From JAJPHI01 sp035541875 (GTDB lineage Bacteria; Desulfobacterota; Binatia; Binatales; Binataceae): a stretch of 64,000 nt of DNA. Location of the stretch: positions 62,001 through 126,000 of the forward strand of contig DATKML010000023.1 in assembly GCA_035541875.1 (NCBI GenBank), read 5' to 3'. Below, piece by piece: positions 17,669-26,750 of the stretch (position 1 is its first letter; every line of letters begins with the position of its first letter). Under the pieces are notes generated by a model. It ran no database searches and was not told the origin of the DNA. It was given only the letters and a program-made list of their open reading frames with translations. The translations under genes and the position numbers were made by a program.

Positions 17669-19818
17669 GCAGATCGATTTGACGCGGCGCCATTCTTCGC
17701 CATCGCATCCTTGGCGTAGTTTGCCTCGCCGATAATGTAGGCGCGGATCGCGCTGACCTGACTTCGATTCAGGATCGGCGCGAAGGAGACCATCCCCTGA
17801 TCCTTCAGCGCCCCGCCCAGCACGACGTTGTACCATCCGTCGTTGCCGAGCAATCCGCTGTATCGCAAATCGGGGACGAGACCACCGCTGATCGCATCGG
17901 TACCGTGGCAGATCGCGCAGTTATGGCCATAGAGGCGGCGACCTTGCGCGACAGTCTTGGCACTAGCAGTAGCTGGTGGAGGATCGAGGACCGACGGCTT
18001 CTGCGTGGTTGGCGGCGGCAGGCTCGCACTACCATTTAGCTTGAACGTCAGCACGCGGCTGATATTGCGCTGATTATTATTGGGCAATCCGGCGCCGAAG
18101 AGGGCGTAATTGCCGCCCCATCCGACTAGTACCGAGACGTACTGGTCACCCCCAACCTGATAGGTCATCGGCGCAGCGATAACCCCGGTCTGCACCGGCA
18201 TCGACCATAGCTGCTCGCCCGTCTCGGCTTTGTAAGCATTAAAATTTCCAGAAGCGGTACCCTGAAAGACCAGGTTTCCGGCCGTGGCTAGTACACCGCC
18301 GTTTGCCGCCCCATTATGGGGTGCGCGCCAGGCTTCCTTCTGAGCGATGGGATCCCACGCCAGTAAGTAGCCCTTTTCCCCTTCGAGCGCCTTGCGACGC
18401 GCCTCTCTACTGCGAGGAAGAGTTACTTGGGCGAAATCGATCCCGAGATTGAAGCCCATGGGATTGTGCTTGTAGTTCTCCTCAGGCGCAAAGGCGAATG
18501 ACTCCTGATTCGCGGGAATATAGGCGAGACCTGTCTTGGGACTGAAGGCCATCGGTTGCCAGTTGTGTCCGCCATTCGCCGACGGTGTCAGCACGACCTT
18601 TTCTTCGGTCAGGTCCCATCGCGCGATCGGGCTTTCCATCGGACGACCGGTCTTTAGATCGATGCCACTCGCCCAAGTCACAGGGACGAAGTTCTTGGCC
18701 GAGATCAACTCCCCCGTCGCGCGATCGAGCACGTAGTAAAAGCCGTCCTTGGAGGCCTGCATCAGGACCTTACGCGGCTTGCCGTCGATCGTCAGATCGG
18801 CCAGGATCATGTTCTGCGTAGCGTCATAGTCCCATACGTCGCCGGGCACGACCTGGTAATGCCAGACATATTCGCCGGTCGAGGCCTTGAGCGCCACGAT
18901 CGAGGCGAGAAACCAGTTGTCGCCGCCTCCGGGACTACGATGCTTCTGGTCCCACTCACTACCGTTAGCCGTGCCGAAATAAAGCAGATCGAGTTCGGGA
19001 TCGTAGGAGATAGGACTCCATACGGTGCCACCGCCGCCGTCTTTCCACCATTGGCCGTGCCACGTTTTGGCAGCCTTGGCGAGAATCGGGGCTTCGAAGG
19101 GTTTCGAAGGATCGCCGGGGACCGTGTAGAAGCGCCATGCGAGCTTGCCAGTGGCCGCATCGTAGGCGGAAATAAAGCCGCGCACACCGTATTCCGACCC
19201 GCTGTTGCCGATCACGATCTTGTCGTCGATCGCCCGTGGTGAAGAGGTAATCGTATATTGCTTCGATGGATCGAAAGTCTGCACGCTCCAGGCGGGCTTG
19301 CCGTCGGTCGCATCGATCGCGATCAACCGGCCATCGATCGTGCCAACATAGATCTTGCCCTTCCAGGCAGCAACGCCGCGATTAACCGCGTCGCAGCATA
19401 CTTTGATCAAGGTGCTGCGGGGCACTTGCGGGTCATACGACCAGATCAACTTGCCGGTAGCAGCATCGAAGGCCTTGACGATGCTCCATGCGGTCGAGAC
19501 GTACATAACGCCATCGACGACCAACGGTGTCGCCTCCTGACCGCGCGCCGTCTCGAGATCGTAGTACCAGGCGAGCTTGAGATTCCCCGCATTGCTCGCG
19601 TTGATCTGATCGAGCGGACTGAACCGCTGCTCGCCGTAAGTTCGAGCACTGGTCATCCAGTTGCCGGGCTCGCTGTCCGCCTTGATCAGTCGATCGGCAT
19701 CAACCGCAGCCGCTGGCTTGGTCGATCCGTCGGACTGCGCACGAACCGCGCTGCACCAAAGCGTGAACGCACCGATAAGAAGCGATAAGAAGACCAATCG
19801 CCACAGAGGTTTTTGCAT
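17659..19818 (-). CDS. PQQ-dependent quinohemoprotein alcohol dehydrogenase, lanthanide-type motif
   Basis: 719-residue periplasmic enzyme: signal peptide (about 1-27, LVFLSLLIGAFTLWCSAVRA), eight-bladed PQQ propeller (about 40-600), C-terminal cytochrome c (CAICH, residues 634-638). The vicinal disulfide Cys141-Cys142 next to PQQ is present. The catalytic region reads GDVWDYDATQ: Asp330 is the expected base and Asp332 two residues on is the extra ligand seen in lanthanide-dependent (XoxF, PedH) rather than calcium enzymes. It oxidises alcohols and passes electrons through its own heme. ATG 19818 is used; an upstream extension lacks a signal. It follows an epoxide hydrolase by 37 bp, suggesting diol or alcohol oxidation after epoxide opening. 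Confidence 0.93.
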   Translation of the reverse strand: MQKPLWRLVFLSLLIGAFTLWCSAVRAQSDGSTKPAAAVDADRLIKADSEPGNWMTSARTYGEQRFSPLDQINASNAGNLKLAWYYDLETARGQEATPLVVDGVMYVSTAWSIVKAFDAATGKLIWSYDPQVPRSTLIKVCCDAVNRGVAAWKGKIYVGTIDGRLIAIDATDGKPAWSVQTFDPSKQYTITSSPRAIDDKIVIGNSGSEYGVRGFISAYDAATGKLAWRFYTVPGDPSKPFEAPILAKAAKTWHGQWWKDGGGGTVWSPISYDPELDLLYFGTANGSEWDQKHRSPGGGDNWFLASIVALKASTGEYVWHYQVVPGDVWDYDATQNMILADLTIDGKPRKVLMQASKDGFYYVLDRATGELISAKNFVPVTWASGIDLKTGRPMESPIARWDLTEEKVVLTPSANGGHNWQPMAFSPKTGLAYIPANQESFAFAPEENYKHNPMGFNLGIDFAQVTLPRSREARRKALEGEKGYLLAWDPIAQKEAWRAPHNGAANGGVLATAGNLVFQGTASGNFNAYKAETGEQLWSMPVQTGVIAAPMTYQVGGDQYVSVLVGWGGNYALFGAGLPNNNQRNISRVLTFKLNGSASLPPPTTQKPSVLDPPPATASAKTVAQGRRLYGHNCAICHGTDAISGGLVPDLRYSGLLGNDGWYNVVLGGALKDQGMVSFAPILNRSQVSAIRAYIIGEANYAKDAMAKNGAASNRSAKE

Positions 19819-19855
19819 GATCGCAATCGCTCCTTGAGATATTCGGCAGCAGCGA

Positions 19856-20998
19856 CTAGCGCAGCGGTCGGAAGCAGTTACGCACCTCTTGCAGATATAA
19901 CTCCGGCTGCTCAAAGGCCGCGAAATGGCCGCCCTTGGGCAGTTCGTTGAAGTAGTGCAGCGTCGGGAAGCGCTTCGCAACCCAACGTCGTGAGGCACGG
20001 AAAATCTCCTTCGGAAAGATCGAACATCCGAGCGGAATCGTGACCTGATCATTGCTCGTAAAGGCGTCGCGGAAGCTCTCCCAGTAAAGGCGCGCAGAAG
20101 AGGTGGCGGCGGCCGGCAGCCAGTAGAGCATCACATTATCGAGCAATTCGTCGCGAGTCAGAACGTTCTCCGGATGTCCATTACAGTCCGTCCAGGCGTG
20201 AAACTTCTCGATAATCCATGCCGCCTGCCCTGCAGGTGAATCGGTGAGGCCGTATCCGAGAGTCTGCGGTCGTGTGCTCTGCTGCTTCGAGTAGCCCGAA
20301 TCCCAGTCACTGTAATATTGCATCCCGGCAATCGCTGACTGTTCCTGCGGCGTCAGATCGGTCTCCGTACCGTCAGGACGTGCGATGACCAAATTCACAT
20401 GGATTCCGAGACAGTGGGTCGGGTCCTGCACTCCGATATTGAGCGTCACCACGGAGCCCCAATCGCCACCTTGAGCGGCGTAACGATTGTAACCCAAGCG
20501 CTGCATCAGTTCGGAAAACGTCCGTGCAATCTTCTGCACTTTCCATCCGGCGCGCGCAGGCTTATCGGAAAAGCCGTAACCCGGCAGCGACGGCGCCACG
20601 ACGTGGAAAGCCTCCGCCGCGCTACCACCGAATGCGGTCGGGTTCGTCAGCGGCTCGATTACCTTGTGAAACTCGACGATCGAGCCCGGCCACCCATGCG
20701 TGATAATCAGCGGCATCGCGTCCCGATGGGGTGAGCGGGCATGGATAAAGTGGATTCCGAGACCGTCGATCGTCGTACGGAATTGGGGAAAACGATTCAG
20801 TCGAGCCTCGCGCGCACGCCAGTCATACTTGTCGCGCCAGTAAGCGCAAAGCTCCTGCACGTAGGCGAGCGGAATCCCCTGCGTCCAATCGTCGACGCAT
20901 TCGCGTTCCGGCCAGCGCGTATTGGCCAGGCGACGCTTTAGGTCCTCCAGCTGTTCATCGGTTGCGGCGATACGGAATGGTTCGATCGCGTTGCTCAT
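19856..20998 (-). CDS. Epoxide hydrolase (microsomal EH-like, EHN domain)
   Basis: 380-residue alpha/beta hydrolase that opens epoxides to diols. The N-terminal EHN domain starts IEPFRIAATDEQLEDLKRRL; the oxyanion-hole HGWPGS, the nucleophile GGDWGS (Asp) and the C-terminal catalytic His in PKGGHFAAFEQPE are all present. ATG 20998 follows a GGGGGAGAAG ribosome site; the longer frame to 21070 is not needed. Co-directional with glpK upstream (88-bp gap) and the PQQ dehydrogenase downstream (37 bp). Juvenile-hormone or limonene-type epoxides are hydrolysed by relatives; substrate not predictable here. Confidence 0.94.
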   Translation of the reverse strand: MSNAIEPFRIAATDEQLEDLKRRLANTRWPERECVDDWTQGIPLAYVQELCAYWRDKYDWRAREARLNRFPQFRTTIDGLGIHFIHARSPHRDAMPLIITHGWPGSIVEFHKVIEPLTNPTAFGGSAAEAFHVVAPSLPGYGFSDKPARAGWKVQKIARTFSELMQRLGYNRYAAQGGDWGSVVTLNIGVQDPTHCLGIHVNLVIARPDGTETDLTPQEQSAIAGMQYYSDWDSGYSKQQSTRPQTLGYGLTDSPAGQAAWIIEKFHAWTDCNGHPENVLTRDELLDNVMLYWLPAAATSSARLYWESFRDAFTSNDQVTIPLGCSIFPKEIFRASRRWVAKRFPTLHYFNELPKGGHFAAFEQPELYLQEVRNCFRPLR

Positions 20999-21086
20999 CG
21001 GCTTCTCCCCCGATTCCTTCGGTCGTGGAATTTGCACGGCATCTTGGCATCGCCTCAAAGCGACGCGCAAACAGTAGACGCTCCGC

Positions 21087-22568
21087 TCATGAGGTGATTA
21101 CCCGCCTGACCGCAGCATTCCATCCGTTGATGAGTCGGTCGCGTTCGCGCGCCTTCATTGAAGGCTTGAAGACACGCTCAGCACCGATGAGCTTTCCGAT
21201 CTCTTTCGCGTTGCGCCAGACGCCCGTGGTCAGTCCCGCGAGTAACCCGGCTCCCAGCGCAGTCGTCTCCGTCAGGCGCGGGCGAACGATCGGGCGCCCG
21301 ATCAAATCGGCCTGAAACTGCATCAGATAGTCATTGGCCGCAGCGCCGCCGTCGACGCGGAGGTTAGTGATTCGCTTTGCGATATCTCGCTCCATCGCGC
21401 GAATCACGTCGTGCACCTGGTAAGCGATACTGTCGAGGGTCGCCCGCACAATATCCGCGCGGGTCGTGCCGCGCGTGATTCCGACGATCGCGCCGCGCGC
21501 CTCGCTGTCCCAATACGGAGCGCCAAGGCCAACGAAGGCCGGTACAACATACGGCTGCGTCCGATCGCGACTCGCACGGGCCAGCGCCAGCGAATCGGAC
21601 GATTTGGCGATCAACTTCAACTCGTCGCGGAGCCATTGAATCGCAGCGCCGGCCGCGAAGACTGAGCCTTCGAGCGCATAGGCGGATTCGCCGCGTGGTC
21701 CCAGCGCGGCAGTGGCCAGCAAGCGACTATGTGAACGCGGACGTTGATTTCCCGTATGAGCGAGCAGGAACGCGCCGGTGCCATACGTAACCTTCGCCTC
21801 TCCGGGCCTCACGCAACTTTGCCCGAAGAGCGCCGATTGCTGGTCCCCAATCGCGGCCGCAATGGGTATCGCGCGATCGGCAAGCGTTCCGGGAGCAGCC
21901 TCCCCCAACGACCCGCCGGAGCTCACTAGCTGCGGGAGCACCTCTTGGGGAACGCCCAGCATCTCAAGCATGTGCGGATCCCATTGCCGCGCTTCGAGAT
22001 TCATCAGCATCGTGCGCGACGCGTTGGTGTAATCGGTAACGAAAGCTTCGCCCCGCGATAGCTTGAAGATGAGCCACGTCTCGATCGTGCCGAAACAGAC
22101 ATCTCCGTGTGCCGCGCCTCGCGCCAGCTTGCGGTCCTGCCCTAGCAGCCACTTGAGCTTGGTCCCAGAAAAGTAGGGATCGACGAGGAGTCCCGTGCGT
22201 TCGGTGATCTCGGCTTCCCGTTCGCGCAGACGTTCGCAAATTTCGGCGCTGCGGCGGCATTGCCATACGATTGCGCGATAGAGTGGGCGACCGGTCTTCC
22301 GCTCCCACGTCACAAAAGTCTCGCGCTGATTCGCAATTCCGACAGCGACGAGGTCCTCCGATTTGACGTGGGCCGCGGCCAGAGCAGCTCGTCCCTGGCG
22401 AACGACTGACCGATAGATTTCCTCGGGATCGTGCTCGACCCATCCGGGGCGCGGATAGTACTGCCGAATTTCGCCATAGCTGCGGGCACGAATCCGTCCG
22501 GACGCGTCGAGCACGATTGCTGTCGTTCCGGTAGTGCCCTGATCGATTGCAAGGATATATTGCGGCAT
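21087..22568 (-). CDS. glpK: Glycerol kinase
   Basis: 493-residue FGGY kinase phosphorylating glycerol to sn-glycerol 3-phosphate with ATP. Motifs: AIDQGTTGTTAIVLD (phosphate 1), GIANQRETFVTWERKTGRPL (substrate loop with Arg-Glu), AIGDQQSALFGQ, TYGTGAFLLAHTG and LRVDGGAAANDYLMQFQAD near the C-terminus. Full length for GlpK. No GlpF or GlpD adjoins; instead an epoxide hydrolase and alcohol dehydrogenase follow on the same strand. A glycidol-to-glycerol link is conceivable but speculative. Confidence 0.96.
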   Translation of the reverse strand: MPQYILAIDQGTTGTTAIVLDASGRIRARSYGEIRQYYPRPGWVEHDPEEIYRSVVRQGRAALAAAHVKSEDLVAVGIANQRETFVTWERKTGRPLYRAIVWQCRRSAEICERLREREAEITERTGLLVDPYFSGTKLKWLLGQDRKLARGAAHGDVCFGTIETWLIFKLSRGEAFVTDYTNASRTMLMNLEARQWDPHMLEMLGVPQEVLPQLVSSGGSLGEAAPGTLADRAIPIAAAIGDQQSALFGQSCVRPGEAKVTYGTGAFLLAHTGNQRPRSHSRLLATAALGPRGESAYALEGSVFAAGAAIQWLRDELKLIAKSSDSLALARASRDRTQPYVVPAFVGLGAPYWDSEARGAIVGITRGTTRADIVRATLDSIAYQVHDVIRAMERDIAKRITNLRVDGGAAANDYLMQFQADLIGRPIVRPRLTETTALGAGLLAGLTTGVWRNAKEIGKLIGAERVFKPSMKARERDRLINGWNAAVRRVITS

Positions 22569-22679
22569 CAGTCAGTCTCTGCCTTTCCCAACGCTAAGGT
22601 CGATCGACTCCAGCAGTCGCCACTCGCAGGACTCGGTAGCGATTCGCTTCGACGCTAGCGAAGATAATTGCCTGCTAAG

Positions 22680-23564
22680 ATGACGGCGGTGAAGATCCAT
22701 GCGTTTGCCGATAGCGAATCTTTAGCTCGCAGGATAGGCGGTCTCCTCAAGGCTCCTATCGCGACAGCCTCGGTCCATCGCTTCCCCGACGGCGAGACGC
22801 TCGTGCGCGCCAAGCTACCGGTCGATCGCGAAGCCGTAGTCGTCCGCTCGCTCCACGATCCCAATGCGAAGCTCATCGAGGTTCTGCTGCTTGGCGACGC
22901 ACTCCGGCGAGCTGGCGCGAAGCGCGTCACACTCGTATCCCCGTATTTGCCCTATATGCGGCAAGACAAGGTTTTCCATCGCGGCGAGCCGCTTTCCCAG
23001 CAGGTACTCGCGCGACTCCTCGGAGCGAGCTTCGATCGCATTATCACGCTCGAAGCGCATCTCCATCGGACCGAGAATCTAGCTGACGTCTTTGCGATAC
23101 CGGCACATTCAATCCCGGCCGCTTCCGCGATCGCGGATTGGATTCGTGCTCAGAACTACCCCTATTTTGCCGTTATTGGACCTGATAGCGAATCAACACA
23201 GATGGTCTCCGCGATAGCAAAACTCTCTGCTCTCCCTTGTGCGGTCGGCAGGAAGCATCGTCTCGCTGATCGCAACGTGGAAATCCAGCTCTCCCAAAAG
23301 TTGAGCACAAAGGGTGCGATCGTCGTCGATGATATCGCGAGTAGCGGCCATACTCTGGCGACGATCGTCCGAGCGCTTCGCAGCCGACGGATTGCTCCGG
23401 TGGACGTAATCGTGGCTCACGCACTTTTCGAACGCGGAGCAATCAGTCTGATCCGCGATGCTGGCGCGCGCAAAATAATATCCTGCAACTCGATTACTCA
23501 TCCGACCAATAGGATCGATATAGCTCCGTTGCTGGCGGACGCTCTAAGGAGCATGACCCGGTGA
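22680..23564 (+). CDS. Ribose-phosphate pyrophosphokinase-like protein (divergent PRPP synthetase family)
   Basis: 294 residues. Type I PRTase fold with the PRPP loop VVDDIASSGHTLATI and N-terminal ATP/substrate segments FPDGETLVRAKL and YLPYMRQDKVFHRGEPLS. Compared with housekeeping Prs, the usual DLH-x-x-QIQGFF element is replaced by LEAHLHRTENLADVF, so this is a diverged paralog. It may make PRPP or act in nucleotide or ribose-1,5-bisphosphate metabolism. ATG 22680 is preferred over a TTG at 22668. The stop overlaps the next gene (GTGA), coupling it to a beta-CASP nuclease. Confidence 0.85.
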   Translation: MTAVKIHAFADSESLARRIGGLLKAPIATASVHRFPDGETLVRAKLPVDREAVVVRSLHDPNAKLIEVLLLGDALRRAGAKRVTLVSPYLPYMRQDKVFHRGEPLSQQVLARLLGASFDRIITLEAHLHRTENLADVFAIPAHSIPAASAIADWIRAQNYPYFAVIGPDSESTQMVSAIAKLSALPCAVGRKHRLADRNVEIQLSQKLSTKGAIVVDDIASSGHTLATIVRALRSRRIAPVDVIVAHALFERGAISLIRDAGARKIISCNSITHPTNRIDIAPLLADALRSMTR

Positions 23565-24982
23565 AGAAAACTCACTCCGCGACTGATTCAGATGCCAGAC
23601 CGACCCTCCAGTTTCTAGGTGGAACCGGGACGGTCACAGGAAGCAAATTCCTCCTGACGCGAGGCTCCTCGAATCTCCTGGTCGATTGCGGGCTTTATCA
23701 GGGAATCAAGGAACTGCGCCTGCGGAACTGGAACCATCTGCCGATAGCTCCCGCTCGCGTCGACTCGGTGATTCTAACCCACGCGCATCTCGACCATAGC
23801 GGCTATCTCCCAGCGCTGTGCCGCAACGGCTTCGAAGGTCCGATCTTCGCCACGCCCGGAACGCGTGACCTCTGCGAGATACTGTTGCCCGACAGCGGCC
23901 ATCTGCAGGAAGAAGAAGCCGAATACGCGAACCGTCGCGGCTACTCGAAACATACGCCCGCCCTACCGCTGTATACTGAGGAGGAGGCACGCGACTCGCT
24001 GACGCGTTTCGAGCCGGTTCCGCTTGCGCAGAGTTTCGAGGCAGATCGCTATCGGGCTGAGTTTCGTCACGCGGGCCATATTCTTGGGGCCGCATCGGTG
24101 CGTATCCAAACCGACCATCATCGCGGAATGAGTATTCTCTTCAGTGGCGATCTCGGGCGTCCGCACCATCCAATTCTGCGCGCTCCCGACCCTCCTCCCG
24201 CCGTCGATTTTATCGTGGTCGAATCAACCTACGGCGATCGCCATCATGACGATGCGACCGCGTTGCAGACCTTCACCGACGCCATCAATCGAACCTTCAA
24301 CCGTCAGGGCGTCGTCGTCATCCCCTCCTTCGCAGTCGATCGCACCGAAGTCGTGCTTTTCCATCTGCGACGCCTGCAGGCGGAAAAGCGAATTCCGGTT
24401 ACGCCAATCTATGTCGATAGTCCGATGGCGCTGGCGGCGCTGAAGCTCTATCAGACAGCTCTGGTGGCGGGCGATCCGTCGGTTGCGCATGACGTTGCAG
24501 GCAAGCCGGAAACTATCGAGCCGAGCGGCCTGGCAGAAGTAAAAACGGTCGAAGAATCGATCGCGCTCAATCCTCTTGGTGGCCCGATGATCATCGTGGC
24601 AGCCTCCGGGATGGCCACCGGTGGTCGAGTCCTGCATCATCTGGCGAATCGCCTTCCGGATGAACGTAATGCGGTAATCTTGGTCGGATACCAGGCCGAG
24701 GGCACGCGCGGGCGATCCCTCATCGATGGCGCCCTGTCCGTGAAGATGCTCGGGCGCTATATTCCGGTTCGAGCGGAAACAGTGAACGTCCCGGCCTTCT
24801 CGGTCCATGCCGACCAGGGCGAGCTGCTCCATTGGCTAAAGCAGGCTGAGCAGGAACCGAGGGCGATCTTTATCGTGCACGGGGATCCTGCTGCGGCGGA
24901 AGCCTTGCGCGATCGGATCGTGAGCGAGCTGCGATGGAATGCTGTCGTGCCACACTATCTTGAACGTGTTCGACTAGACTGA
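23561..24982 (+). CDS. MBL-fold beta-CASP ribonuclease (CPSF/RNase J-like)
   Basis: 473-residue metallo-beta-lactamase-fold nuclease for RNA processing or decay. N-terminal FLGGTGTVTGSKFLL; metal motif HAHLDHSGYLP (HxHxDH); ILFSGDLGR (motif 3 Asp); beta-CASP motif A in VVESTYGDRHH; ASGMATGGRVLHHL; motif C in VPAFSVHADQGEL; final REV-type IVHGDP segment. Start is GTG at 23561, inside the upstream stop overlap. Stand-alone bacterial members of this exosome-like YSH1 group are common but rarely studied. Operon with the PRPP-synthetase-like gene; PolX follows 35 bp later. Confidence 0.94.
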   Translation: MKKTHSATDSDARPTLQFLGGTGTVTGSKFLLTRGSSNLLVDCGLYQGIKELRLRNWNHLPIAPARVDSVILTHAHLDHSGYLPALCRNGFEGPIFATPGTRDLCEILLPDSGHLQEEEAEYANRRGYSKHTPALPLYTEEEARDSLTRFEPVPLAQSFEADRYRAEFRHAGHILGAASVRIQTDHHRGMSILFSGDLGRPHHPILRAPDPPPAVDFIVVESTYGDRHHDDATALQTFTDAINRTFNRQGVVVIPSFAVDRTEVVLFHLRRLQAEKRIPVTPIYVDSPMALAALKLYQTALVAGDPSVAHDVAGKPETIEPSGLAEVKTVEESIALNPLGGPMIIVAASGMATGGRVLHHLANRLPDERNAVILVGYQAEGTRGRSLIDGALSVKMLGRYIPVRAETVNVPAFSVHADQGELLHWLKQAEQEPRAIFIVHGDPAAAEALRDRIVSELRWNAVVPHYLERVRLD

Positions 24983-25017
24983 TTCTTCAACGAGTCCATG
25001 CCGAAGGTAGTCGCAGA

Positions 25018-26718
25018 ATGGACAACGAAGAAATCGCCAAGGTTCTCGATGAAACCGCAGATATGCTGGAAGTCGCGGGCGAGAATTTCTTCCGCGTCCG
25101 CGCCTATCGCAATGCGGCCCGCGCTATTCGCGATCAGACCGGCAAAGTCGCCGAGATGACGCGGGAGCAGATCGATGCGATTCCCGGCATCGGCGCCGAC
25201 TTGGCCGAAAAGATCAGCAGCATCGGAGCGACCGGCGAATTCGCCCTGCATCGCGAGATGGCCACGCAATTTCCACCTGAACTGCTCGAACTGAGGTATA
25301 TCCCCGGTCTCGGACCGAAGCGGCTGAAGATCCTGGTCGATCGACTGCATATCCGCGATCGCGACGACCTCCGGCGAGCGATCACCTCCGGGCATCTGCG
25401 CCAAATTCGCGGTTTCGGTGCCAAAATCGAGGAGCGCATTCTCGAGTCCCTGCAACGCCACGAACCGGCGGAGGCGCCTCGCATCACTTATCACGAAGCC
25501 GCGCGCATCGCGCAGGAACTGACGGCTCATCTCAAGAAGTGTAAAGCCGTCGAGGCGATAGATGTCGCGGGGAGCTTTCGACGGAAGCGCGAAACGATCG
25601 GCGACCTCGACATCCTAGTCGCCTCCAATGACGCCGATACGGTGATGAGCCATTTTACCGCCTTCGCGGGAATCCGTGAGGTAACCGGAACCGGCACCAC
25701 CAAGAGCACGGTAGTGCTCAAGAGCGGTCTGCAAGTTGATCTCCGGGTCGTGCTTCCAAAGAGTTATGGCGCTGCGCTCCTGTACTTCACGGGTTCCAAA
25801 TCGCATAACGTCCATCTGCGACGCATCGCCCAAGGCAAAGAACTGCTCCTCAATGAGTACGGGCTTCTCCGTGGGGATTCGGTCGTAGCCAGCCGCACCG
25901 AAGAACAGATCTATCGCGCCCTGGACCTCGCCTGGATTCCCCCCGAGTTGCGCGAGGACCGTGGCGAGATCGAGGCGGCCGCTCATGGCAAACTTCCTCA
26001 TTTGATCGAAAGGAAGGACCTGCGAGGGGACTTGCATACTCATTCCGTCTATACCGATGGGCGAGCTTCGATAGAGGATATGGTACGCGAGGCTCAGGCC
26101 ATCGGCCTCGACTATATTGCGATAACCGATCATTCCCGTCGCGTCTCGATGGCGCACGGCCTCGAGCCGAAACGCCTGCATGAGCAACGACGCGAAATCG
26201 ATCGGATTAGACGAGACTTTCCCGATATCACGATCCTTCAGGGTATCGAGGTCGATATCCTCGATGACGGCGATCTGGATTTACCAGATAATGCGCTCGC
26301 CGAACTCGATTGGGTGGTCGCGTCGGCGCATTACCAACTCGAACAGAACTCCGCTGAGATGACGCGCCGCCTTATCAAGGCGATCCGCAATCCGCACGTC
26401 GACGTCATCGGCCATCCGAGTGGACGCCTGATCGGTCATCGCGAGCCGAGCCGCTTCGACCTCCACGAAGTTCTTAAGGTCGCGCGCGAGGAAGGCTGCG
26501 CTCTCGAGGTCAATTCCCAGGCTGATCGCCTGGACCTTACGGATACCGCATGTATCGCCGCTAAAGAGGCCGGTGTAAAACTGGTCGTTAGCAGCGATGC
26601 GCACTCGCCCCGCGATTTCGCGTTGCTCGATTACGGGATCAATCAGGCGCGCCGCGGATGGCTCACGAAAAGCGATGTCATCAATACGCGACCCGTTCAG
26701 CAGATTCGTTCCCGTTAG
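25018..26718 (+). CDS. polX: DNA polymerase X family protein with PHP domain
   Basis: 566 residues. Residues 1-90 hold the 8-kDa helix-hairpin-helix domain (IPGIGADLAEKISSIG), a second HhH (IPGLGPKRLKIL) follows, then the nucleotidyltransferase palm with GSFRRKRETIGDLDIL (GS and DxD metal ligands). The C-terminal PHP phosphoesterase (about 335-566) has LRGDLHTHSVYTDG, AITDHS, a conserved GIEVDIL and SSDAHS. Bacterial PolX acts in base-excision and gap-filling repair, the PHP domain giving 3'-5' exonuclease or AP-endonuclease activity. All catalytic motifs look intact. Third gene of the prs-like/MBL/polX run. Confidence 0.96.
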   Translation: MDNEEIAKVLDETADMLEVAGENFFRVRAYRNAARAIRDQTGKVAEMTREQIDAIPGIGADLAEKISSIGATGEFALHREMATQFPPELLELRYIPGLGPKRLKILVDRLHIRDRDDLRRAITSGHLRQIRGFGAKIEERILESLQRHEPAEAPRITYHEAARIAQELTAHLKKCKAVEAIDVAGSFRRKRETIGDLDILVASNDADTVMSHFTAFAGIREVTGTGTTKSTVVLKSGLQVDLRVVLPKSYGAALLYFTGSKSHNVHLRRIAQGKELLLNEYGLLRGDSVVASRTEEQIYRALDLAWIPPELREDRGEIEAAAHGKLPHLIERKDLRGDLHTHSVYTDGRASIEDMVREAQAIGLDYIAITDHSRRVSMAHGLEPKRLHEQRREIDRIRRDFPDITILQGIEVDILDDGDLDLPDNALAELDWVVASAHYQLEQNSAEMTRRLIKAIRNPHVDVIGHPSGRLIGHREPSRFDLHEVLKVAREEGCALEVNSQADRLDLTDTACIAAKEAGVKLVVSSDAHSPRDFALLDYGINQARRGWLTKSDVINTRPVQQIRSR

Positions 26719-26750
26719 AAAACGTAGAGGCAACAACGATACTCGTGAAG

